From NCBI RefSeq assembly GCF_019703515.2, contig NC_059372.1, positions 20,721,931 through 20,785,930 on the forward strand: 64,000 nucleotides of DNA, written 5' to 3'. The notes beneath the pieces are model-generated. The model was not told the DNA's origin and searched no databases. It saw only the letters and a list, made by a program, of their open reading frames with translations. The position numbers and the translations under genes were made by a program. This DNA is from Myxocyprinus asiaticus. Lineage: Eukaryota; Chordata; Actinopteri; Cypriniformes; Catostomidae. Shown one piece after another: positions 34,675 to 46,530 of the stretch (its first letter is position 1; every line of letters begins with the position of its first letter).

Positions 34675-37600
34675 TTACTCATTCAGAGGCACAGAAATTG
34701 ATGGGCCTTTTGGATCATCAAAGCGGTCCATGGTGTGCAGCTGCATGATCATGTGCAGGCCATAGGTGAGAATCAGAACCATGAGCAGAGAGGTCAGCAG
34801 ACCCATCCAAATCCCCGGAGTGAAGAACCCTGCACAATCGCTTGCATATGAGAAGAGTTCGCCTGTAACGTTAAATCCTTGGATCTGTTGAAAACAAATG
34901 ACATATCACAGTCAGCCAAAATGTAGTTGTAGCTGGTAAGTTTTTTTTTTTTTTGTATTTCACTTTACTGGTATGTATATGAAGCAGGGGGCCTGCAATC
35001 CTACGAGTCATATCAATGCATGAAAAACCCAATAATTGAAGGAATAGTTTACCCAAAAATGGTAATTCTTTCATATTTGTCTCACCTCCATACATTTGAA
35101 AACTCGTATGCCTTTTCTTCTGAGGAACACAAATGAAGATGTTTTGAAGAATGTGAGGTGTTTTTTCCCCATACAATGCAAAGTCAATGGGGTCCAAAAC
35201 TTTCAAGCTCCAAAACACACATATAGGCAGCATAAAAGTATTCCAACTTGAGTTGTTTAAAGTCTTCTGAAGTAATATGATAGCTTTGATTGAGAAACAA
35301 ACCAAAAGTCCTTATTTAGAATAAATCTTGACATCCAGCCCAATTGGTTTCAAGAAGGAATAGAGTTGATGCTGCACACGGTTGCCAGGTATTAATTCTC
35401 AGTATCATGTCAATAAGATGTTACATTTTCATTTTATAGTGTTTACTATCAACCTTTTGGTGACCACTGTACTATTTAAAATGATAAAAAAAACAACAAA
35501 AATGTATTTTTTATTTTTTATATCATTTTAACCTGTGACTGCATTCTCAAAATACGGCAGTTGTGCGTGAACCTGCCAACACTGTGTCCAGTTTGTGTAC
35601 AGAACTCTGCGTATGCATCTGGTGTGGGAATCACGAACAAGATTCTTTAATGAACCCGCATAGGAAAGCTGGGTGGAATTGACCATTTTTGGGTTGTTTC
35701 TTGCCCAAAGCATTTGTATCTTTTCAAAAGACATGGATTTACACCACTCGAATTGGAAAGACTTTTACACTCCCTTTGTGTTTTTTGGAATTCGAGTGGG
35801 GTTTTGGACCCAACTGACTTGCCTTGAAAGGAAAAAAACCCATCATGCATTCTTCAAAATATCTTGTGTTCCACATACATTTTTTTAAAAAAGTCATAAA
35901 AGTTTGGAGCGTCATGAGGGTGAGTAAATTATGAGAGAATTATAATTTTTGTGTGAACTATGTATTTAATGTATAACACAATGACCATGGTGCACTCTGT
36001 TTAAGTGAATTATGCAATTTACTTAAATGTGTAGAGAAAATGTAGTTAGCCATTCGTAGGTTAATTTCCCCAAAGAGTGTGAACACTGTAGCTCTATGGC
36101 CCTTGCAACATTGCTTTGTTTGTTGGAGCAGTCCCACATGTCAACTTCTGGGCCAGGACTACCTGTAATAAACTGTTTAGCTGTGAATTTACTAATTTGG
36201 CCAAATAATGGGAGATGCTGTCAATGAAAAAAAAAGAAACAACACTTCACACTCACCACATGCTAGAGACAAAACCATAAAGCATTCACAACAACAAATG
36301 TAGTAAAACAAATTAACATTGTGTTCACAAGTACCTGATTCTGAACTGATTCTTTACAGAGGCCAAAATTGTAGTTCCTTTTTAAAGGCTGGGTCACCAA
36401 TGTCTAACATTCATTTGTTTAGGTATTAGCTAAATGTTACTGGCTAGATAGCCTAGAGAGGGGGAAGGAGTGTTTGGGAATCCTGTTTGGAAACAAAGTA
36501 TTTTCACAATTCCATGTGGTGTCACTAGGTGCGAATAAATGATGAACTTCACCTTTAAAGCTGAAATGCATAACTTCTGCAGCACTAGTGCCACCAAACG
36601 GAATTACAAAAATAAAAAACCTCTTTTCAAACAGGTTTACCGACCATTCTCCTGTCTGCTATTGGTCCGAAAACAGAGTGTCCAACCTCCAACTTACACC
36701 ATACAGTAGGTTTAGCCAAAGTTGCCAAATCTGGTTGGTGGGGATGCTAATACAAACAGAGCAATATTTTGATAGCACCTGCAGAACCACAGTGTTTACA
36801 CTTTTCAGGGAAATCAGCCTGCAAATGGCTTACTTATAGTTATGTCTAGAAATTAAGCTGGGATATGAAGTATTTTGCTAAAAGAGACTCATTTAAGCCC
36901 TTTCTAGTCATTACCATTTTAAGCGGTATATTGCAACAGTACCTGAAAATCAGTGAAAGACAGTCTCCACTGCGTAGCGTTGTCAGTAAGAGTGCGAGGC
37001 ACCAGCAGGGGGCTTTCACTGCTGCTCACACTCTGGCAGTGAAACGAATACTCTGCAGGAGCATAGATACCACCGCTGCCATTAAAGATCGCTGTCTGCC
37101 CGTCATACTCTAGCACCACCTGTTCCATGACAGTCCAGTTCCGAGCGGACACAGGAAAGAAAATCTTGTGCATAGAGAAGCTAGAGGTTTTGGGGAAGCA
37201 TTAAATATATGTAAGACTTTTTTCTCTACTGAAAATGACATTGCATGCACACCATATCCAACACTATCTTCCTGTTTTTATCAACCTGTTTTAGTCCACA
37301 AAATTATGTACATGTGCCCCCCAAAAAGAATTTGGACATTTTTGGAGACTTAGGTCACATTGCATTAGATAAATAATACCAAAGCAAGTGGCATCTGCAA
37401 ACAAATTGTTAAAGGTTTTCTCAGAGTTAACTTACATTTCTGAGCCTTCATTTCAAATTGTAACATTTGAAACCTAACAAACTTCTTTTTGTGAAATGTT
37501 TTGCTTTTCAGTGTGTTTGTGATATGTTTCTTTAATATAAATGACACTTGCTTTAATCTTTTGTTATCCAATCATTTACAGGTGTAAAATACTCAGTTCC

Positions 37601-40600
37601 CAAATACTTTTTTTGGGTAACTATGTCATTGAAAGTGTACCAGTCGTGTATTGAATACTCACATAAGCCGCAATGACTGAAAAGTCAGAACATTTTGGTA
37701 ATTCAGGACGAGTCTGAAAAATAACATTTTATACTTTTAAGAGTAACGCATTTAATAAAACTGTAATTTATACTGATTTTTGCATGATAATCTCTGAACT
37801 TTGCCTAATGCCTTAAATAAAACTGACCTCGAAATTGTTTCATTGCAAGTTGAACCAGTCAAGGTGGCAGAACCATTAAAGATCTCTGGGCCCAAATCAA
37901 CCCACTGACCCTGAGCATAACTAATGTTGAGGTTGTCAGCCCAGAGCAGGATGCAAGGTTGTCCTTCTGTGCTTCTGAATGTAACTGGAGGTTTCACAGA
38001 CGGCTGTGGCAGAGCCTGAAGTAACGATCGACCCACAGAACTTCCAGCCACTATTGGGGTATCCTGAATGATCTACAGAAGATGAAGATAGGACAGAAAG
38101 ATCTTTGAAGGCCTATTCACACCAAATCTGTGATGAATCATGGGTTTATTTGAATGCAATGATATTTTCCCATATTAAATACTGTATTTCTTGTTGGTCG
38201 CAAGCAAACGAGATAACTTTAAAGCCCATTATATCACTTTATAAACAGGCTATAAAAGTATTAGATAGGAGATCTTTGCTGTACCATCATTGCGGTACAT
38301 TAAGTAAATACAGGTTATTAAGCTTTGAAAATGTAATTTTTTATTCAAATGTCCAACTTCTAAAAGATTTGTACATCTTTGCTCAGAACAGATGACAAGG
38401 GTTTCTAGGTCTACTGCACGGAGAGATTGCAGAATTCCTAAAAGAAATTCAGCATTTTCATACAAGGCACTAAAGAATGGAATAAGCTACCCGATGATCT
38501 TAAAATTTGTGTAGATTTTTATACATTCTCCAGAAATGTTAAAAATTGGCTTTTAGGACTTCAAACTTGTCATCATTAATTTTGTACGATGTTAGTATTT
38601 TACTGTTAATGTATATGTGTATGTATGTACATATTTGCATGTTTTTTTATTTGTATTATTTTATTTACCTGCCCAGGGACTGCAGATGGAAATTAGCTAG
38701 TAGCTAAATGTGGTGCAAAGCATCCCTTCTCTTGTGAGATTAATGTTTTTGTGCATGGTCCCTGACAAATAAATGAATAAAATAAAATAAATTTGCAAGA
38801 CGAACTGCCGACTAAAGTTCTAATCACACTGAGACCGAAACGAATAAAATGAAAAACAATTTCACCCATGTATAGTAGGTGGCGCTGTTCTACAAACATT
38901 TATTCTGGTGCATGGATCTTTAAGCATTCAGCTGTCAATTCAGCTGCATGAGATTAATTTATTTAACACAGTTATTTACCTAATTTGGCATAACAGTTTC
39001 ATAATATTCTTTCCATGTTTTTTGTGCATTTTGAGGAATATAGAATCTGTGTTTTTTTTTTTGTGGGAGTGAAATGAGTAAAGAGCGCTGATGCATAAGT
39101 CCCGTGTCTTCTGTCTTTATATTTATGCATGTATTTTGCTACGAGTATATTCCAAACAAACTTTCGAACCCAGCTTTTCTTTTTGAATGCATGGATAAAA
39201 TAACACAAGGTACAGTGATATAAATACATGTATGTATATTAAGTAAAAATGGTTATAGTATAATAAGATGCATAACATTAAAAATAATATGAAAGAAAAC
39301 ACAGCCTTGCTTTTTTTTTTAACTTATTTAATTATTGCATATTTGTACTGAATTCAGGGTTTCTTGTGTGTGGTGAGAAAAAGAGCACCGTTACAGGAAC
39401 ACTTGGTGTTATTTTATCCTTGCAATTAAAATAGCAGTGGGGTTCAGCAAACCAAATGAATTGCTGAACCTCACTGCTATTTTTAATGACAGGAAAATTA
39501 AATAATTTACATTGTACATTAAGACATCATGTTTATTATATAATATGAATTATCATATTACGTTCCGTAAATATTACTTGTGAAATGAGTAAAAGAGCAC
39601 AGAAACTGTGTTTGCCAGTTGATTAGCGCCACTAACGCGCTGGATTGTGCAGCAGCGACTCTGAAAAATGGACAAAAAGCACTTCTCATTGGTCAGTCAG
39701 TTTTCCTCGCAGTCTATAGAAAAAAAATAATCAGACTGCTGTCTGTAAAAAAAAAAAACAACCTTTGGATTGTCAGCAGACGATTTGTCGGACCAGGTGT
39801 GAATAGTGTCATAGGAACCCATTGTTCCTATTCAAAAAATCATTCGTAAGGAACATACCCACTGAAAATTTGGGCTTGGTGTGAACAGGCCTTAATTCAT
39901 TCTGTTCATATGAATGTGATGAACTTTAACTGATTTATACAAGGTTTCATCAAAGCTCTCTTGTCCTTTGATGTGTGAACTGCTGGGGAACACAATGTAT
40001 GAGAACAGAGTGTCGTGCAGTACACACCAGCTATTACTTACTCGAGAGGGCTTCAAGCCAGTGTAGACAGCGGTGTAAGGCACATCATGAGATTTGAACA
40101 TGTCCAGGACCTCTCCAATAATCTCATCTAGTAAGGGAAGAAATATTAGATACTACAGCACAACATTACCAATAAACAAACAAAGTCAGGTTAAACAAAC
40201 AACCAAAAAAGCAACAAATTATCATTGTATAAGAATTATCATGAAACATGACCAAGAAAGAAATGTGAAATCTCACCATTTTTCAAGAGCAATTCCTTTG
40301 ACTCAGCACTGCCATTTTATGCAAAGTAAACCCAAACACAACAAAAAGAACAACATTCTATGGTTATCATTTGAGATTAAAACTCTATTTATTAATAGAG
40401 TTCATCTACATATTAAAAGCAATTCCTTGTAATTAAGCATTCAGATCCTTGACCCATTATTTGATTAGTAATTTATCAATCCGATAGTGAAATCTTGTTC
40501 TCTTTGTTAGTTCCATTTCAAAACACTAAAATTCAAAAATAATTATTTTGGCATGACATTGTTTTCTGTTAAAATATATTCCTTGAAAAATATAAATATG

Positions 40601-42713
40601 TTGTCAGTATTTAATCTCAGTGGTGCAGAAGTCTGGTTCCAGAAGTAAAAATCCCAATCATTTTCTCTATAGACCAACTGATTTTAACATTAATTTATAA
40701 ACCTTTAAAAACAGACCTACAGTGGGTTGTTAATCATCCGATGTTGTACATCGCTGATATTTGCTGCTATTAAAGCCATCAGTTCTGATTATTTCAATAT
40801 CATTTGTTTTAAAAATTGTCTTTAATACTGCAATTTTTGATGAAGAACTACACTAACCATGATCCTGAAGGGAATCCGCCAATTAGAAAATCGCGGCGAA
40901 CAAAGTGCACCAAACAAGTTCTGCAGCGACTGCCCACTTCCATGACGTACTGCGACTGACACAATCGAGTCACTCTCCCTTCATTCTCAAAGTACTTGTA
41001 TATGCAAATATCAGAACATTTTGCAATAAAATCAAAATATATTTTTTCTTTACAATTAATCAGCCAATTCAAATCAACAGTTTTATAGTTTTCTATTTTT
41101 TCATTCGCAAAACTTCATAGGATTGTGGTTCATTCATCATTAAAGACTTTCAGTACACAGTCTTGTACCTTTGTATATTTGTCCAATTTTCAAATACTTT
41201 AATGCCTTGAATCAAAGTTTTAATGGTGTTATAAACATCTGAGCTTTTTGGTTTGGTTCATGGCTTAGAACTCAATGGGCAAAATAGTTCCAGAACCACA
41301 ACAGCTAATAAAGTAGACGGGCACTGTTGCGCTCTATTGCCTTGTAACCTGTAAGTGATGGATTGGATTTGTAAGGCACTGTATTTTACAGTGCAGATCT
41401 AAGTTACCCACATACCCAGTAGTATAAGGGAGATGGATGGCCAGCAGTGAAAGCTGTGAGGGGTTCAACTTGAATTCCTTCAGGGTGCCTGGGTCGATGT
41501 GGACCGCTGGGATACCCAGCTCTCGCTGGAAGAGTTTCAGCACTGAGTCTGATGCAGACCAGTCCAGGGCCAACAACACCAAGGGATTGGAGGATGCCTG
41601 AAGTGCTGACTTGTGTACCAAGAGAGAAATATTGATTCATCTTTCAATTCTAATTGTATGATCTCTCAAGGAGTTTTTAAAAATGATCTCAACTAAAGAG
41701 AAAGCTCACCTCTATGTTCAAAAAGGCACTATCTTGCTTGTTCCCAAACACCCCACCATACATAGTGAAGTCATCTATACTTAGCTATATAGTGGGCATG
41801 AAAAAAGCATGAAACAGATTCAGTTGTAACACTGCATAATAAATATATTCACATTTTGCCTTCATCAGGCATGCATTTCAATATTCACACTACCAATCTC
41901 ACTTAAGTGAATGTTTCACATATCTTGTGTGAAATATTGCAATAATTAAAAACAAATGAACAGATGATCACAATTGTTCATAGGGTTAATGCAATATTGG
42001 CATGTCCAAGGGAAGATGGATGGGGAAGTAAAACAGTGGCTCAGTGTCACACTAAACTGACAAGTCCAGTGAATATGAGGGTAAAAATACCAGCGTCCGA
42101 GGGGGAAGTCCAAATGGTTCCACATTGTAAAACGCATTGTTAATACATTTATCGCATTGTAAGCAGCATTTAATTTGTACTCTGTTATAAAAGGGGTTCA
42201 CACCTTATCCTGTAGGAAGAGCAACACATTGTGTGGAGCAGCGGGCAAGGCAGATTTCAGATAAGATGTGAGCTGCCCACTAGACAATGTCTGACCAGCT
42301 GGTGGCTGGGTCAGATGTGGCAAGCTGTACCTGTTTTGACAAAAATATCACATAAACACACCTTCAAATTCATTAAAAATGTTGACTTTACGTACACTTG
42401 GGTAATAGAGAACTCTGCCCAACTATTCTAATCTCAGACCAAGAGAGTTTAACAAGTCAGTGTTAGTTGATTTAGCTGGCTGAACATAAAAAGAAGCAAA
42501 GCAACATGTGATGGTTGAATATCGACAGTGTATAAGAGTACAGTAACATTTAAAAACAAACTGATAACTACATTCAAGAGACAAACGCGTCACATACCCA
42601 TCACTGGTCCAAATGAGCAATGGCACCTGAGCGCTACAGCTATAAATTGAGAATATAAAAAATAAAACTGAAGTGAAGGCCATTTTTGAGAGACTACTCT
42701 CAACTTCCGTCAT
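34675..42713 (-). CDS. atp6ap1: V-ATPase accessory subunit S1 (Ac45), complete gene
   Basis: Ten exons in transcript order: 42713-42598, 42330-42204, 41784-41710, 41609-41416, 40308-40277, 40127-40042, 38072-37828, 37713-37663, 37180-36943, 34884-34675. All junctions are GT-AG, phases match, and the sum of 1374 bp gives 457 aa plus stop (human about 470). Seen: a signal peptide at residues ~11-29 ([17 protein letters not shown]), [35 protein letters not shown], several N-glycosylation sequons, a TM helix at ~413-435 ([18 protein letters not shown]) and the tail [11 protein letters not shown]. Known: Ac45 is a type I membrane glycoprotein bound to the Vo sector, guiding V-ATPase assembly and acidification. 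The start could be Met1 or Met11. Confidence 0.95.
35039..35965. mobile_element. MITE in the last atp6ap1 intron
   Basis: The left end AGGAATAGTTTACCCAAAAA and the right end (reverse complement with TAGTTCACACAAAAATTATA) are imperfect inverted repeats related to the element at 13802. The middle, around 35330-35700, is unrelated AT-rich DNA. Target-site duplications are unclear. Confidence 0.6.
35966..36942. other. atp6ap1 intron, nothing coding
   Basis: Intron between exons 9 and 10. The 36570-36700 part (GCTGAAATGCATAACTTCTG and following) has the look of a dispersed repeat; no second end was seen. Confidence 0.4.
38130..38798 (+). mobile_element. LINE 3' fragment (reverse transcriptase C-terminal region)
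   Basis: The frame at 38105-38395 encodes [20 protein letters not shown], then [20 protein letters not shown], typical of the region after the RT domain in fish non-LTR elements. Further frames continue with breaks. The 3' tail is an (AATAA)n/(AAAT)n run ending near 38798. It is 5'-truncated. The clade cannot be fixed from this piece. Confidence 0.7.
39426..39486. other. Near-perfect hairpin, ~25-bp stem and 10-base loop
   Basis: AAATAGCAGTGGGGTTCAGC is followed after a 10-base loop by GCTGAACCTCACTGCTATTT. The arms pair over about 25 bases with one mismatch and one extra base. It lies in the atp6ap1 intron inside the DNA transposon. It could be a miRNA-like precursor or just part of the element. 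Confidence 0.75.
40277..40308 (-). CDS. atp6ap1: 32-bp microexon of atp6ap1 (exon 5)
   Basis: The exon lies between AAATGGCAG and GTGAGA on the minus strand. It contributes [10 protein letters not shown], with one base shared on each side. It joins ...LPYTTG to [11 protein letters not shown], which restores both the frame and the spacing of the human protein. Without it, exon 4 (ending with two codon bases) and exon 6 (needing one) would still join in frame, but an ancestral segment would be lost. Confidence 0.8.
40309..41415. other. atp6ap1 intron 4, nothing recognised
   Basis: About 1.1 kb of AT-rich intron without repeats or exons that I can support. Confidence 0.4.
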
Positions 42714-42724
42714 TCTGCCGAGGA

Positions 42725-42733
42725 GTCACGTGA
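42725..42733. promoter_or_regulatory. CLEAR/E-box motif GTCACGTGA upstream of atp6ap1
   Basis: GTCACGTGA matches nine of ten bases of the CLEAR consensus GTCACGTGAC, bound by TFEB/TFE3/MITF. It lies 12-20 bases upstream of the outermost start codon on the minus strand, so it is near the likely transcription start. A weaker TCATGTGAT E-box variant follows near 42753. Lysosomal and V-ATPase genes are known CLEAR targets. Confidence 0.6.
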
Positions 42734-43859
42734 ATGTCACAGCGGTGATGATCATGTGATTGTTTTCCCCACCCCTCCTTTGGGCATGTCATTCTCTACT
42801 GACTCGCTCTGTTCCCCTGCGAAAAGTGCATTTGCTGTTAAGACGAAAGTCCAATAAAAGCCTGTATTATTTTAATACCAATAAAGGAGTTAATATTTGT
42901 AATCATTTTGATTTTTTTAAAGAATAAACATAATATTATTATGACAAACATAATATAGCATGATATAAACATAACTGTACGGTTATAAAAACAAGGAGTT
43001 GTGAGAGTTTTCACCGAACTGGAGGTGTAAACACCATGGTAATGGCATACTACCACACTACTCTTATTTCTGCCATAGACTCACATAGCAGAAGTAGAAG
43101 GGTAGTATGTGAAGTATGCAATTGCAAACGCAGCCCGTGAAACACGCGTAACAGTTGTCACGTTGTGAGTCTGGCCAATCGCGAATGAGCTGTGTCTCAT
43201 CAGAGCTCGTGCAGGAGCAACTGGCTGCTCTCGGATCGCTCTTGCGGTAATTTGATGGCATACGTCACGGTGACGCCTGTTCAAGTCAGACAAAACTTCT
43301 AAAATAATAATAATAATAAACAAATAATTATAACCGACATGCACTGCTTCAAGTCCAGCGCCGATCGGTCTGCGTAGCGCTGCATGAAGTCGAACACACC
43401 TAATGTTATGTTTAGGGGTAGTGGTAAGAGGTGTGTTCGACTTCATGCACATAACCTTTTCAAATGAACAATGTTTCTGGTTATTTTATGTAAAATTCAG
43501 ATATCTGTCTGTCTGAATTCCACTTCGTCTGCAATAAAGGATGTAAATATCGCGCGATCTTTCGTGACTGGTGTGGGTTCAGCATGCGCCGGGAAGCAGG
43601 TGTCCGGCTTGACGGCTCCGTTTTGAACTCCCCCCACATAAGGGCATGTAAATATAATGCCATCCAAAGTTTCTTAATGTGTACCATTGTATGTAGGCCT
43701 ACACATTGTATTTCTACATATAGGTGTAACCTATTAAAGTGAAACACTTTTCAAAAGTCAATCATTGTTAAACCATAATTAGGAATAACAATCTGCAACA
43801 AGTGCACCAGATGTGTGCTGTGCTTGTAATCCTACAACGACTTAGGTAATAAAAGGCAT
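42734..43859. other. Intergenic DNA between atp6ap1 and the Harbinger relic
   Basis: It contains probable promoter sequence next to atp6ap1, a short repeated motif around 43045-43115 (GCATACTACCACACTACTC versus GGTAGTATGTGAAGTATGC), and the perfect inverted repeat at 43381-43449. No gene is seen. Confidence 0.4.
43381..43449. repeat. Perfect 21-bp inverted repeat with 27-base loop
   Basis: The first arm begins TGCATGAAGTCGAACACACC and its exact reverse complement ends at 43449. It may be a very small transposon-like element or the terminus of one. Confidence 0.85.
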
Positions 43860-44402
43860 CCACAAACCTAATGCTTGAGAAAAGGCAAGATGGAGAATGT
43901 GCTGGTAACATTTAAAGACCACCAAGGAGCAATAAACTTGGCAGTGACAAAGGAAATTGAATAGAGATTGAAAAATGGTGAGTAAAAAGAAAAACATCAA
44001 TAATGATGATTTTGAAGATAATTTATTTTCAGAAATTTGTTCTTACAGATAAAAAATATGCAATGGAGCAAGTAAGAGCTGCAGATCAAAAACAAGGTAC
44101 TCCTTTCTTCACTGCAATGATTATGTACCAATGGGTAATGCGTTCAACTTGGCAGCCTCCAGACAAACACATCTCCTGCAAATGACAGTCCAACCATCCC
44201 TAACTCCATACCTCTCTTCTGTTGCTACCCATCCTTCTGCATCCGCCCCACAAACAGGGAAAGTTGTTACTGACTGCAATCCTCCACAATCCATGCAGTC
44301 AGAATGTCAGGAGACCCAATGAGCTATGTAATATCTTAATATCTATTATTATGTAATGTAAGTGTCTAAAAAATAGAACATTTTACTTACAGTTATAAAT
44401 AG

Positions 44403-45068
44403 ATGTCTTCGCAGAATTCACACACAGGACCACCTCTGCTGCTTTACCTGACAAGAATGTACCTGCACATGTATAACAGTAATGAAACTGCATTCTATAA
44501 AAAGTTAGAGCAAGCTTTCAAAGATGGAGGTTACAACTTTAGTAACGATAAGTTGAGGAAAAAGCTGGGAAACATGCTTTCCACATATAAGAGAGCTAAA
44601 GACCAGAGCAGGGCAACGGGGAGGGGAAGATAACATGGGAATATTATAAGGTAAGGGTAATACTCTTACTGCAAATGCACTGCAATTGCATCTTGATAAA
44701 TGTTAATTTTCTATTTCCTTTGTTAAATGTGTATCCTTACAGCAAATGGAGGATTTGTTCAGCATATCTGGGGTTGGGAGTGCTCCACCAGGCACCATAT
44801 ATTCTACACCACTGTTCCAAAGCATCCCAGACAGCGGATCTGCTTTCTTCATCTGAGCAGGCTAGCAGCTCCCAGGAACGGCCTCTCCTTGATGAGCAGC
44901 CAGGTCTCTATGAGAACAACAGGGACCCAGAGAAAAAGACCAGCTAGGCCATCCTTTCAGGAACTTAACGAGGCCCATTCAGAGAGGAGAACTGCAGCCT
45001 TGGAGACACTGGTGCGGCCTGACCTGGAGCGGTGGAGATGGCTAAAAGAGGTGGAGAAGAGGGTTTGA
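44403..45068 (+). pseudogene. Harbinger-associated Myb/SANT-like protein, broken
   Basis: The first piece has AFYKKLEQAFKDGGYNFSND, then KLRKKLGNMLSTYKRAKDQ, like the trihelix/SANT DNA-binding domain carried by Harbinger elements. Later frames give RPSFQELNEAHSERRTAALE and LVRPDLERWRWLKEVEKRV, like the C-terminal part of that family. The pieces are in different frames with introns or breaks between them. Confidence 0.6.
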
Positions 45069-45691
45069 GAGGAAAATTATAATCTGCCTAGGAGAAATTC
45101 TTGACCAACTAAAAAAAATTGGGAAAACACAAGAACTGATAATTGATCTGTTAAAAAAAAATAAAGAGCATCAGTACCAAAGTGTGCCTTTCAGATTGTG
45201 TGCTTCATTCTTTCTACAGCTTTATATGCCATAAAATCAAAGTACTGCTACATTTTAGTCCAAAACCGTTAGGGGCAGTGGTTGGTTGGCCACACTCTCA
45301 GCTTGGAAGTCATTCTCTAGGGACCACTGACACTCTGAAATCCCCTGCTGTTGCTTGTGCTCCAATCACTCAGTTACCATAAGCAGCCACATCTTAAGCA
45401 GTAGATGCGGCGCAACTATGACGATCAGCCTATAATCCCACCCACGTTGAGGCAGCACTAAACTGCAGTGGAAAAGCAAGCTCAGTAAAGCGAGCCGAGT
45501 CGAACCGTAACGTGCAGTGGAAAAGTGCCAATAGAGACACAGAAGTAGCCTTAATGATAAAGAGGCACTTTAAATCAAAGGATGCCTTGTAGCCAATCCT
45601 AATACAAAGTAGTATAGGCTAGAGTACTATGTCAGTCATTTGATCTTAAGTGCTTCACATCACCCAGTGGAATACCATCCATACATTGAGT

Positions 45692-45922
45692 GTCATGGCA
45701 AAGGCTGTGAATACTTATGTGCATGTGATTTTTTTTTTCGTTTTTTATTTTTAATAATTTTGCAAAGATTTCAAACAAACTTCTTTCACGTTGTCATTAT
45801 GGGGTATTGTTTGTAGAATTTTGAGGAAAATAATGAATTTAATCCATTTTGGAATAAGGCTGTAACATAACAAAATGTGGAAAAAGTGAAGTGCTGTGAA
45901 TACTTTCCGGATGCACTGTATA
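45692..45922 (+). mobile_element. 3' end of a Tc1-like element (family of 10868-12453)
   Basis: GAATACTTATGTGCATGTGA, the CATTATGGGGTA block, ATAAGGCTGTAACATAACAA and the terminus TTTCCGGATGCACTGTA parallel the right end at 12220-12453. The coding part is missing. Confidence 0.8.
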
Positions 45923-46084
45923 TGAGGAAACCTGTGCATTTAAGAATCGAAGCATTGACCCATGGAAGAGATTTTTAGATGTGGCCACATTACATCTCTG
46001 TAATGGGATGCATCATGGTTGTGGGCTTCTCGTAGGTGTGGCTATTCTTCATGCTCTGCTGCCTCCTAATCCTCAACAATTTGC

Positions 46085-46530
46085 TCACGTGCCTCTAAAC
46101 ATATGTTGTGAAGAATGCAACAGGTCGTGACTGCCAAGTTGATGTTCTTTACATTCTTCATATGCAGCCATCTTAGTCTCCAAAACTGATTTTAATATGC
46201 CGAAGACATGTTCGATATCCACACGAACAGCATTCAGTTTCTGGTTAAAGCACCTCTGTCTAGCTGTCAAGTGACCATTGTCTCTATAAGGCAATAGAGG
46301 GTATAAGAGTCACCAATAATATGCATTCTCTCTGGCACCAGGGAATGGGGATCTTCGAGAAGTCGTCCCACCTCTGAGAGACGAAATGCTCTTGAATCAT
46401 GCCAGCTACCAGGATGGCCAACAGTGACACGACAGAACCACTGCTGACTGTCACAGAATCCTGTGAGGAGAACAGAATAAAACTGTTTCCTTTTTATGTA
46501 GGCCACAGGATTCTCACAGTGTGGTTTCAC
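46085..46530 (-). pseudogene. PIF/Harbinger DDE nuclease, partial and frameshifted
   Basis: On the minus strand, 46530-46267 reads KPHCENPVAYIKRKQFYSVL, then VGHPGSWHDSRAFRLSEVGR and RMHIIGDSYTLYCL (GD of the catalytic Asp block). After a frameshift, 46294-46085 continues PYRDNGHLTARQRCFNQKLN and RVDIEHVFGILKS (Glu block). This is the HARBI1-type nuclease. The N-terminal part upstream (about 46530-46800) is decayed. Confidence 0.85.

Larger units (their letters stand above)
38109..39892. mobile_element. DNA transposon with AAGGCCTRTTCACACCAA ends, carrying a nested LINE
   Basis: AAGGCCTATTCACACCAA at 38108-38125 and, inverted, TTGGTGTGAACAGGCCTT at 39876-39893 face each other across 1.75 kb in the intron between atp6ap1 exons 6 and 7. 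No transposase is seen. A LINE fragment (38130-38798) accounts for much of the left half. The ends resemble non-autonomous hAT-like fish repeats; the class is inference. Confidence 0.65.

Noticed and set aside
34871..35305. 144-codon minus-strand frame next to the last atp6ap1 exon
   Set aside because: It overlaps the exon 10 acceptor and runs into a MITE; a shadow frame without homology.
40277..40308. In-frame skipping of the atp6ap1 microexon
   Set aside because: Exon 4 leaves two codon bases (GG) and exon 6 starts AT GAG needing one base, so direct joining shifts the frame; the microexon is needed. This overrides the in-frame skipping remarks in the microexon feature and in the title of the microexon finding.
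44675..44947. 90-codon frame overlapping the SANT-like region
   Set aside because: It is an alternative frame of the Harbinger-associated gene; the frame at 44727-45068 carries the recognisable C-terminus.
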